The notes under the pieces were generated by a model, which worked only from the letters and a program-made list of their open reading frames with translations, was not told the origin of the DNA and ran no database searches. The translations under genes were made by a program, and so were the position numbers. Positions 1-9,826 of a stretch of 64,000 bases of DNA are shown in pieces (within the stretch, counting starts at the first letter, position 1; every line of letters starts with the position of its first letter). This DNA is from Sipunculus nudus (taxonomy: Eukaryota; Annelida; Sipuncula; Golfingiida; Sipunculidae), in NCBI GenBank assembly GCA_026874595.1, contig CM049310.1:77803056-77867055 (forward strand). The letters run 5' to 3'.

Positions 1-549
1 ATGCCCACCATGTCTACATATTACACAATATTGACATAATTTCTGGCATGTACATAGGTACCTATGGACGAATAGTTATACAAAATATTAAAGTATGAAT
101 ATATCTGATTCATCTTGTTCTTGCTTACTGAGGCTGACTTTGGGATGGGGTTCGGAGAAGGGAAAAGTGAGGGCAGCACGAAGGTGGATGTAGAAATATT
201 CTATTGTAATGTTTTTCATTTATATAAGAATATGAAAAGCTAAGAGGGAAGGGGCCCTCCTACTTGGTTATAGTAAGGTTCTAAATATATGATTGCAAAC
301 TAATACTCTGACAAGACTGTCATGAAGAAAAACAGTAAAAGTTTTGAGATACTGTGATGCATATGAAAATTTACAGATGGACAGGCAAGTGGACAGAATG
401 GAAAAATACCTTTATTTCACTTTCAAGGGAATCATGCATTTAAGTTTATATATAATCCTATTTTTTTAAGCATATCCAGTTTTTCCATTAAGAAGTTTTT
501 ATCTGAATCATTTTTTTATTTACAGGTTTCATAAATTTTTAATAAAAAA

Positions 550-690
550 AAACTGAAAATATAAGTTAAAATATTAGAATTGTTGCAAAAGTTGCAATCA
601 TTATATATACAGAGTAAAAAACTGAAACTATAAGTTAAAATATTAGAATTGTTGCAAAAGTTGCAATCATCATATATCCAGAGTGTAGCC
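550..690. repeat. Tandem duplication of about 70 bp inside F1
   Basis: A unit containing AAACTGAAA(A/C)TATAAGTTAAA and GTTGCAAAAGTTGCAATCAT occurs twice back to back, at about 550-610 and 618-680, with only a few differences. Copy F2 has a single corresponding segment near 20560, so the duplication postdates the F1/F2 split. Confidence 0.6.
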
Positions 691-769
691 CATATTGGGT
701 CATATTATGCATACACATATATTTTATTATTTTTAAATCATAAATGTTTAAACTGAATTTAAAAGAAAA

Positions 770-2507
770 CTAGAATACGGGTAGTCGACAAGCGACTACG
801 TGTATCCACCTAAATCAGAGTGGAACGGGTGAAGTGAGGCATGGATTGAGTGGCAAGGGGAAATAGAGTGTTGCATATTAGCATGGATGTCTGCAGCCAA
901 ATTGTGTATGTAGGTTGCCCCCCCACCACAAAATCCAGAAAGCCGTCCAAGTTGTATACATATGCAAAATTTAAGGCAGATAAGTCAAACCACTACATGT
1001 ATATGAGTGATTTTAGCCTGTGGCAGACAAACAGATGGACGCAGAGCAAAAATGGTTGCAGGTGACGCCACCAGTTTTGTGTATGATAAAGAGCTATGTG
1101 AGAACTATACACATGCAAAACTTTGGCCCAATCGGTCAAACGGTTCCCCAGATATGAGCTTGGATGTCTGCTGCATAAACTAGAATGCAGGTGGCGCCAC
1201 CTGTCATAAAATCAAGAGAGCTGTTGGGGATGTATAAACCTGCAAACTTTTAGGCAGATATGTCAAACCACTGCTGAGATATGAGTGATTTTATCCCATT
1301 GCAGACAAACAGACAGGAGCTGTGCAAAAATGGCTGCAGGTGGCGCCACCAGTTTTGCGTATGATAAAGAGCTATGTGAGATCTATACACATGCAAAACT
1401 TTGGCCCAATCGGTCAAACGGTTCCCGAGATATGAGCTTAGTTGTCTGCAGCGTAAACGTGAATGTAGGTGGCGCCACCTGTCATAAAATCAGAAAAGCT
1501 ATCCAGGATGTATAAGCATGCCAAATTCAGGTGAATTAGTCAAGTCACTGCAGAGATATGAGTGATTTTAACCCAAGGCTGGCGAACAGATGGACACTCA
1601 CTGTGCAAACATGGTTGCAGGTAGCGCCACCATTTTTGGTGTATGTTATAAAGCTCTCCAAGGGCTACATTTGTGCAAAAGAATTTTCCTGATCGGTCAA
1701 ACGGTTCCCGAGATATGAGCTTGGATGTCTGCAGCATTAACATGAATGTAGGTGGCGCCACCTGTCATAAAATTGGAAAAACTATCCAGGATGTATAAGC
1801 ATGCCAAATTCAGGTGAATTAGTCAAGTCACTGCAGAGATATGAGTGATTTTAACCCAAGGCTGATGAACAGATGGACACTCACTGTGCAAACATGGTTG
1901 CAGGTAGCGCCACCATTTTTGGTGTTTGTTATAAAGCTCTCCAAGGGCTACATTTGTGCAAAAGAATTTTCCTGATCGGTCAAACGGTTCCCGAGATATG
2001 AGCTTGGATGTCTGCAGCGTAAACATGAATGTAGGTGGCGCCACCTGTCATAAAATTGGAAAAACTATCCAGGATGTATACGCATTCCAAATTTCAGGTG
2101 AATTAGTCAAGTCACTGCAGAGATATGAGTGATTTTAACCCAAGCGAACAAACAGATGGACACTGTGCAAACATGGTTGCAGGTGGCGCCACCATTTTTG
2201 GTGTATGTTATAAAGCTCTCCAAGGGCTACATTTGTGCAAAAAAATATTCCTGATCGGTCAAACGGTTCCCAAGATATGTGGCTTTATGTGTGGAAACAG
2301 ACGCACAAACGGACGCAGAGCGCAGAGGAAAGGTCAGAGGTCAAAACAAAATCGGGGCGCAGCAGTTTACATGTGACCCGAACATAATCCCGGGTTTCGT
2401 AAAATTCCGCCCAGCAGTTACGAAGGAGTTCTCTGGACACCTACGCGGCGGCAGCGGTGTGCAGCTGAAAACATAGTATCCGCAAAACTCTGTTTTGGAG
2501 GATACAA
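770..2507 (-). mobile_element. Helitron-like non-autonomous element A
   Basis: On the minus strand the element begins TTGTATCC(T)CCAAAAC, which folds with GTTTTGCGGATAC just inside. It ends with the hairpin GTAGTCG-CTTGT-CGACTAC followed by CCCGTATTCTAG. An internal hairpin close to a 3' CTRR (here CTAG) is the classical Helitron terminus. The relative F2 shows the unoccupied site near 20450-20470, so the insertion lies between A and T with no target duplication. The interior is a tandem array of a unit of about 280 bp made of two related halves, each with a GGTGGCGCCACC-type palindrome. No Rep or helicase gene is present. Confidence 0.75.
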
Positions 2508-2912
2508 TAATGCCACAACATGGCATCTAGAAGAATATTCCTTGAATCACTATTAAAAAGTTTTGCACATTGGAGTTTTCTGTACATGCTTAATTTTATT
2601 CACCAAAATAAAATAAAAGATTCAGTAAATTTGATAAAATAAAACATCTTTTCAAATAAAGTATACACACTGTTGGCTGAATGAGGAACAAACAATATCA
2701 TTGTGTTAATAGTCAATTTCACACCTGGTGAAGTTTTTACTCTTCTGAAGTAAGGAATTAATTATCTGATGAACATCCACACTTTCATAGCAATACACCA
2801 CTTTATGGACACAATAAAATGTACACTTTAATCATTGTAACCCTGGTGGTACAATACAAAATCTAAAATGTAGCATAGCCTAGAACAAGAATGAATCAAA
2901 TACAGAAAATAA

Positions 2913-4778
2913 CTAGAATACGGGTAGTCGACAAGCGACTACTTGTATCCGCCTAAATCAGAGTGGAACGGGTGAAGTGTTGCATATTAGCATGGATATT
3001 TTATCCCATGGCAGACAAACAGATGGGAGCTGTGCAAACATGGCTGCAGGTGGCGCCACCAGTTTTGCGTATGATAAAGAGCTATGTGAGATTTATACAC
3101 ATGCAAAATTTTGGCCCAATCGGTCAAACGGTTCCCTAGATATGAGCTTGGATGTCTGCAGCGTAAACTTGATTGTAGGTGGCGCCACCTGTCATAAAAT
3201 CAGAAAAGCTATCCAGGATGTATAAGCATGCCGAATTTCAGGTGAATTAGTCAAACCACTGCAGAAATATGAGTGATTTTAACCCAAGGCAGACGAACAG
3301 ATGGACACTGTGCAAACATGGTTGCAGGTGGTGCCACCATTTTTGGTGTATGTTATAAAGCTCTCCAAGGGCTACATTTGTGCAAAAAAATTTTCCTGAT
3401 CGGTCAAACGGTTCCTGAGATATGAGCTTGGATGTCTGCAGCGTAAACGTGAATGTAGGTGGCGCCACCTGTCATAAAATCAGAAAAGCTATCCAGGATG
3501 TATACGCATGCTAAATTTCAGGTGAATTAGTCAAGTCACTGCAGAGATATGAGTGATTTTAACCCAAGGCAGACAAACAGATGGACACTGTGCAAACATG
3601 GTTGCAGGTAGCGCCACCATTTTTGGTGTATGTTATAAAGCTCTCCAAGGGCTACATTTGTGCAAAAGAATTTTCCTGATCGGTCAAACGGTTCCTGAGA
3701 TATGAGCTTGGATGTCTGCAGCGTAAACGTGAATGTAGGTGGCGCCACCTGTCATAAAATCAGAAAAGCTATCCAGGATGTATACGCATGCTAAATTTCA
3801 GGTGAATTAGTCAAGTCACTGCAGAGATATGAGTGATTTTAACCCAAGGCAGACAAACAGATGGACACTGTGCAAACATGGTTGCAGGTGGCGCCACCAT
3901 TTTTGGTGTATGTTATAAAGCTCTCCAAGGGCTACATTTGTGCAAAAGAATTTTCCTGATCGGTCAAACGGTTCCCGAGATATGACTTTTGATGTCTGCA
4001 GCGTAAACGTGAATGTAGGTGGCGCCACCTGTCATAAAATCAGAAAAGCTATCCAGGATGTATACGCATGCCAAATTTCAGGTGAATTAGTCAAGTCACT
4101 GCAGAGATATGAGTGATTTTAACCCAAGGCAGACGAACAGATGGACACTGTGCAAACATGGTTGCAGGTGGCGCCACCATTTTTGGTGTATGTTATAAAG
4201 CTCTCCAAGGGCTACATTTGTGCAAAAGAATTTTCCTGATCGGTCAAACGGTTCCCGAGATATGAGCTTGGATGTCTGCAGCGTAAACGTGAATGTAGGT
4301 GGCGCCACCTGTCATAAAATCAGAAAAGCTATCCAGGATGTTTACGCATGCCCAATTTCAGGTGAATTAGTCAAGTCACTGCAGAGATATGAGTGATTTT
4401 AACCCAAGGCAGACGAACAGATGGACACTGTGCAAACATGGTTGCAGGTGGAGCCACCATTTTTGGTGTATGTTATAAAGCTCTCCGAGGGCTACATTTG
4501 TGCAAAAAAATTTTCCTGATCGGTCAAACGGTTCCCGAGATATGTGGGTTTATGTGTGGAAACAGACGCACAAACGGACGCAGATCGCAAAGGAAAGGTC
4601 AGAGGTCAAAACAAAATCGGGGCGCAGCAGTTCACATGTGACCCGAACATAATCCCGGGTTTCGGAAAATTCCGCCCAGCGGTTACGGAGGAGTTCTCCG
4701 GACACCTACGCGGCGGCGGCGGCGGCGGCGGCCAGCTGAAAACATAGTATCCGCAAAACTCTGTTTTGGCGGATACAA
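2913..4778 (-). mobile_element. Helitron-like non-autonomous element B
   Basis: It has the same termini as A: TTGTATCCGCCAAAAC at 4778 reading left, and the perfect GTAGTCG/CGACTAC hairpin plus CCCGTATTCTAG at 2913. Near-identical 280-bp units repeat at 3536, 3816 and 4096. The unoccupied site is seen in F2 at about 20015-20035, where flanking sequence joins without the element, again at an A-T junction. A (CGG)n tract at 4710-4731 lies close to the 5' end. The regular 70-82 residue reading frames inside are products of the repeat and not genes. Confidence 0.78.
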
Positions 4779-6445
4779 TAACATTCAATTAGTTTATGCA
4801 CCATTTGGGGGGGGGATTGCAGGGCAGAGGGGAAGCCTGCTGGTAGTGGCCTAGCTGACCCAAGGCAAGCTGTCTGGGGTGGGTTACATAATGCAAGTGA
4901 AGGCTGTACTACTAGGTGGGCTAGATGTAAACAACACTTGACATGGTGTATGAAAACATGAATAAAAGCTATTCTTTCCAATCAATTTCTTTGAAATTTC
5001 AGATTTTAAAAGATTAAATCCTTATACATATATGCTGGGAAAATTAAATCAACAGTGCCAAAGCTGGACAAAATTTAAAGTATTGATTTTTTATTTATGC
5101 TAATAACTTGAAAAATTTGCAAAATTCAGATCTTATTTTGGGAAAACAATTGAATCTTGATTATATAAAGTTATATTCCTGAAAAAAATTCTCTAGGTTC
5201 AGCAATTCTCATGTTAGGTGAGTAAATATATTTCCTGATTTAAAAAAAAAATGCATTATGTTTTGGCCCATAACTTCAAAATAATACCCAATACTGACCT
5301 AATTTTTGGTATGTTCATAGAAAATGTAAGAAAGCATGTGAATACTAAATACGATCAAAAACAGATCAGTGGTTTTGATATTAGGCAGCCTTGAAGTGTA
5401 ACAATGGCTTTTTTTATGGAAAACAGAGTTTTTTTCCTTAATATCTCAAAGGAACGAAGTCCTAATGACCCAATTTTCGGTATGGAAGGAGATTTTTGGG
5501 ACATATAAAATTATGCCAACAGCTTGGGGAGCATAGAGATGTGCACTGAATGACCTACAGTCATCAAAGTGGACTGCTTGACAATGTAAGGGAATACAAC
5601 AAGAGCCTCCAAAAAAATTTAATAACTAACCAAATTTTGCAGCTTTTTTCCAAATTTCAGATTTTAACAGATTTAATCCTTGTGTATACATGCTGTGAAA
5701 ATTAAATCCACAGTACTTACAGGAAAAAAACGTGCCATGGCCAAAGTTGGGCAAAATTTAAGGTACCAATTTTATATTTTTGCCAATATTTAAAAAAATT
5801 TAACAGATTTTGATCTAATTTTTGGTATACAATAGAATTTTGATTAATTAAAGTTGTATTACTGGAAAAAAGTCCCTACCTTTAATACTTTTGGTCTTAA
5901 GTGACCAAATATCTTCCTGATTTTTTTACAAAGTCCATTATGTTTGGGCCCATACCTTTTTTAAATTATATAATACTGACTTAATATCTGGCATGTACAT
6001 AGGAACTATATAGAGGAATATTTCTGGTAAATATGAAGAAAACCAGATGAGTGGTTTTGATATTAAGCAGTCCTGAAGTGTGAAAATAGATTTCTAATAA
6101 AAAATTGAGGTTTTTCCTTAATATCCCGAAGGAACGAAGTCCTATTGACCCAATTTTCGGCATGGTAGGAGATTTTGGGGACATATGCCGAATCTGTTAA
6201 ACAGTATGCCGAATTTCAGATTCGTAGGTCCAATGGTGTCAAAACGTGCCAGTCTTACGGACGGACATCCGGACAGATGGACGGACAATGGACCACGACT
6301 ATAGCTCAGATGACTTATAGTCAGCTGAGCTAAAAATCCTAGATGTGCTTGAATTTTAAACTGCCAATTTCATTAACAGAGATAATAACTGCATTGTATA
6401 TGTCATGTTATATCCCACAAGCAAGTTCCACTGATTAACACCTAC

Positions 6446-6577
6446 CCTCCAAGCATAGCTGTACCAAGATTGAACCTGAATGTGTTGTTGAGGACCCATC
6501 CTTTGAGACCACTTGTCAGTTGATGTTCCTGAAGAATCCTCAGGCCACTCAAGGTTTCCAAAGGTGCAATCAGGTCA
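6446..6577 (-). CDS. GTF2H4: GTF2H4 coding exon 3 (last one inside the window)
   Basis: The acceptor ATTCCAG is at 6579-6578. The exon completes the GA|T codon and reads [19 protein letters not shown], then [12 protein letters not shown] and [12 protein letters not shown]. It ends two bases into a codon at the donor GTAGGT. No further exon is recognisable from 6445 down to 1, where F1 fills the sequence. Confidence 0.85.
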
Positions 6578-8576
6578 CTGGAATGGCAAAATTAATACTT
6601 TATTCACTGCAGAACAGTATTTAAAACATTGACTTTTGTATAAATGCCAGAATTTACCCTTAAAAGCAAGACATTCTTAAATTTATTATTTATAATACGT
6701 CCACTTTTTGTAAGTTATGGATTATTTTAATTCTCAGCAATCTCTGTTTTTATCAGATCCTATTTAGCGAGTTCACATTCTTTTGAATATATCATCAATT
6801 GTATTTTAATAGTATTATAGTATTGCTAATATTTCTATATTTTTGTGTAAGTTCATTACATTTGTAATCAAAAATTTAATACACATTTTTCCCCCCGTGT
6901 AAAACAAACTATACATATATACAAGACAAGCCCATCCCTTTTACAAATACAGTGAAACCTCGTTGTGTCGTACTTGCTTAAGTCGAATACCCCGCTTATG
7001 TCGAAGTTACAGACTCGATATCGAGGACAGCTCTAGTCAAATTATTACCATATAAAACCCGCTTGTGTCGAACCTCGGATGTATCGAAGTTTCCTGAGGG
7101 TCCTTTTGACTTTGACACAACGAGGTTTCACTGTACATGGCTAAATATTGGTAAGAGTACAGCACAGAAATACACTATGTGTACAAGGTATACCAAAAAC
7201 TCACTCGGGATTTTTGCTTGTAATCCAGGAGGACACAATAGTTTGGGGAACAGGTTGCTCCACAAATAGCAACCTCATCACAAAATGTTTTGAAAGACAT
7301 GGCAACTCCCTGAAAAGAAGAAAAACAAATTAATTTTCTCAACACAATAAAGACTACAAGACCGTAGACAGCTAATCACCTAGTTCTGTAATTATTAAAG
7401 GAGGAGGGGCGTTTATCTCGACAAAAAACTTGCATGGGGAAACTGCAGCAACAATCCTATGGGAAATAGCAATTAAAGGAAACAAATATAACATCACAAG
7501 TGCAAATTTATTTATTTTCATGTAATATTAAGAGTAACATTTTTTCATTAAACAATGTTTTTCTTTGATTGTCACTTTGCAGCTCATATGCAAATATATT
7601 TAGTACATAGGAAAATTAACAGTAAACAAGTCTTAACAAGATATTCTGCCCTATCATAATTTCAAAACTTTAATGCCCATTCATTATTTATCCTTCCATG
7701 TAAATGCCAGGTATACAAGCTTGCATAAAAACACTTTCGACAGTGGATAAGGGGCAGCTCCATTTTAATCCAGCTAAAATTGCCCGTGAGAATGTTTACT
7801 CTGGTTATGACTGATACTACCAATAATAACACTGATGTCTGTAAACTTTTTAATTACGCCCTCATAATATATACCAATGCCATAACCATGATTTTGATAT
7901 ACAGTGGAACCCCATTTTAGGACCATGCCAAAATTGCGACCATGCACCCTGATATGACTGATAGGCACACAAGATACAAAATATATCTAAATATTTTGGC
8001 ATTCCAACTATTTTATCTATAGTGATAGATATATAAACAGGCTAAATAAAATATTTGGAATGCCAAAATATTAATATATATTTTGTTTCTTGTGTGCCTA
8101 TCAGGGTATGGCATTTTTATATATAGTGAGGGCGTAATCGTGTACAGACGTGCAGACATCAGTGTTTTTATTCCTTTTCTGTACATATTCTAAAATATTT
8201 TGCCACACATATAATATATTTTAAAATCAGTCTGGAGGAAGAGAGTCAACAAAATCAGGAGTAAGATAATTTGTAAATATATATGTGCATATGTTGATAT
8301 GTTAGCACCTGCAAAACGAAAGGGATATGATAACATGAACCAAAAACATGCTGGCTCAGCTGTCAAGTTGTCACGTGAAAATACCCAATTATCGCCCAAT
8401 GTAGCCACACGTTAATTATTCAGCACAAGGAAATCTGGTTCATACCTGAATACAGCCATGCATGTTGCTGGATGGTTGTATAATTTGCTCAACACCGCCC
8501 CTGGTAAGGTTTTCAGATAGCCATGTAAATCTTTGCACTTTAAATGCTTGGTCGCGCCAAAGGCAGTCCCAGACAT
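6446..8576 (-). CDS. GTF2H4: GTF2H4, TFIIH core subunit p52 (Tfb2 family), N-terminal part of gene
   Basis: General transcription factor IIH subunit 4 is part of the TFIIH core. It anchors and stimulates the XPB translocase in promoter opening and nucleotide excision repair in the nucleus. Three minus-strand exons (8576-8446, 7309-7205, 6577-6446) join in phase with GT-AG introns into about 122 residues. The product runs [17 protein letters not shown]..., then [29 protein letters not shown] and [11 protein letters not shown], and ends [10 protein letters not shown]. These match the order of human p52 blocks (LYGHPATCLAVFRELP, VMRMLFLEQPLPQ, LSGLRIW, LLGGG). The start at 8576 has A at -3; an in-frame ATG at 8615 is possible. 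The family is about 460 residues long, so three quarters lies left of the window. The gene is head to head with VARS2. Confidence 0.9.
6950..7133. mobile_element. 184-bp MITE with Tigger/pogo-like TIRs
   Basis: Both ends carry the same 20-bp terminal inverted repeat, CAGTGAAACCTCGTTGTGTC. They are flanked by TA on each side (6948-6949 and 7134-7135), as expected for the Tc1/mariner/pogo superfamily. The interior has degenerate internal copies of the same GTCGAA phrases. It lies in GTF2H4 intron 2. Confidence 0.85.
7205..7309 (-). CDS. GTF2H4: GTF2H4 coding exon 2
   Basis: The acceptor TTTTCAG is at 7311-7310. The split codon AG|G gives Arg, followed by [18 protein letters not shown] and [16 protein letters not shown]. 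The exon is 105 nt and ends with two bases (GA) before the donor GTGAGT at 7204-7203. The next intron contains a TA-flanked MITE at 6950-7133. Confidence 0.88.
7828..8166. mobile_element. Nested inverted-repeat (foldback) element
   Basis: The outer arms start AACACTGATGTCTG (7828) and end CAGACATCAGTGTT (8166), and each continues through a TTACGCCCTCA-like stretch. Inside is a second inverted repeat, TGATAGGCACACAAG at 7959 and CTTGTGTGCCTATCA ending at 8103, whose arms extend into TTTTGGCATTCCAA. A CAGTGGAACCCC string at 7905 resembles a pogo-type terminus. It lies in GTF2H4 intron 1. Confidence 0.7.
8446..8576 (-). CDS. GTF2H4: GTF2H4 coding exon 1
   Basis: The start ATG is at 8576-8574. 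It encodes 43 residues plus two bases, including [20 protein letters not shown] and [12 protein letters not shown]. The donor is CAG|GTATGA at 8445-8444. The following intron (8445-7310) holds a nested inverted-repeat element at 7828-8166. Confidence 0.88.
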
Positions 8577-8999
8577 TGTTTTTGGTGCCGGTGAATCAGT
8601 ATTGAATATTACCACCAGATGGTGTTAGTGCAACAAGCGACGAGCACCAAAGTTCCATCAAGAAACCGAGCAAAATCAGATAATTAAACTACCAGTGATA
8701 TATATCTTCAAATAATTTTTGCTACATTTATATACATTTTTTATTAACTTATCTTTCGGAATGGAGAAAATCCGCTAAAAGAACTGCACAAATTTATAGC
8801 TAGAATATTTTATTATTATGTTTTTAACTATTTACTATTTTAACATAAAACATCAAATAGAGGTCATCATATTATCACTTTTTTTGTGATCTGCTATGGC
8901 CCTGGGTCACAAACTTCTTTGAATATCACCGATAAAAAAGTTTGTATCATAATGAGGCCTAATATTGTATGAAGTCACCGTGGGTGGCAAGTGATTAAA

Positions 9000-9009
9000 T
9001 AATAATAAT

Positions 9010-9060
<51 letters not shown>

Positions 9061-9062
9061 TT
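9000..9062. repeat. (ATA)n microsatellite
   Basis: About twenty ATA/AAT trinucleotides with two interruptions near the left end. Confidence 0.9.
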
Positions 9063-9445
9063 GTTGTAGACTAATCGTCAATATCGATACAAAGGAAAAA
9101 CAATGTGAAAAAGAAAATAAAAATTCGTATCAAATTAAATAGCTATTTAAATTAATGAGCGGTTCATTGATATCATTCGATTACAATCGACTGACATAAT
9201 TAAATTATGGTTCTTGGGGAAGGCTTAAACTTATTGTTATAATTACTTTTCAGCGTGCCTTTTGTTTTTCTTTACAAACTGAACAATTGTAACCAGAATT
9301 CCTAAACAAGACTTTTGTTATCGGGAGTCACAATAGATATACCCATCAGTAGTACGTCTCTGTATAACAAAGGATCTGTGTCTGTTTTTGTAAGATTCTT
9401 TTTACATTAAATTCTACCCGGGCATGTGGAACTAGCCGCCGACGT

Positions 9446-9478
9446 CGACGCAACAGGTTTCAGGTTTCTGTTGCGTCG
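9446..9478. other. GC-rich hairpin with 11-bp perfect stem
   Basis: CGACGCAACAG (9446-9456) and CTGTTGCGTCG (9468-9478) are perfect inverted copies around an 11-base spacer, and the outer bases partly pair too. It is a CpG-rich island in AT-rich surroundings within the GTF2H4-VARS2 spacer. Its role is unknown. Confidence 0.5.
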
Positions 9479-9826
9479 CCGGCCCATCAAAGGGCTAACT
9501 GGGGTTATAGCACGATACGATCTGCTACTCTTAGAAAGAAAATTAAATAAAAATATTTCCTATGGTTTTAGCAAACCAAGTTCACATAATGTTGTATGTC
9601 GAAAGACCTGTAATAAAAAATAACAATTCTGGAAAGCATGAAGCACCTGTAACCAGGGGCGTCAATATAGGGGGGATGGGGGGTATATATACCCCAAATT
9701 TTAGCAAGGGGTGGGGGGGGATGGCCAATGTTATCATCCCCCCCACACTTTTCAGAGAATAATATTATAATATTGCAAATGAAATATATTAATAAATAGA
9801 ATTGAAGACTTTTCATCAATTTACTA

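Larger units (their letters stand above)
1..6336 (-). mobile_element. Family F element copy F1 (5' end at 6336, 3' end outside the window)
   Basis: Read on the minus strand, it starts at 6336 with TTTTTAGCTCAGCTGAC, a short hairpin and a GTCCGTC-rich tract. It then runs parallel to copy F2 (19119-22755). Matching blocks are 6336-4780 with 19120-20010, 2900-2508 with 20030-20450, and 540-330 with 20600-20820. F1 differs by carrying Helitron-like insertions A and B, which F2 lacks. The stretch 5040-6190 contains two diverged copies of a unit of about 650 bp. The unit holds an ATATCTC...GGAAC...GACCCAATTTT...GG(C/T)ATG string. The 3' terminus would lie left of position 1. No coding potential is seen. 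Confidence 0.75.
8577..9621. other. Upstream region of GTF2H4
   Basis: No gene is recognised here. It presumably contains the GTF2H4 5' UTR and promoter just right of 8576. It also holds a trinucleotide (ATA)n microsatellite at 9000-9062 and a GC-rich hairpin at 9446-9478. Confidence 0.5.

Noticed and set aside
1540-4308. Regularly spaced palindromes resembling a CRISPR array
   Set aside because: The DNA is eukaryotic, the units are 280 bp and contiguous without unique spacers, and no cas genes are present. This is a tandem satellite in a transposon.
1285-4747. Recurrent 65-83 codon frames in both orientations across the arrays
   Set aside because: They repeat every 280 bp in the Helitron-like arrays and carry no conserved domain. 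They are shadows of the satellite.
4706-4981. Poly-alanine-ended 91-codon minus-strand frame
   Set aside because: The alanine run is the (CGG)n tract of Helitron-like B and the rest is F1 sequence. The homologous F2 stretch gives a different, frameshifted reading.
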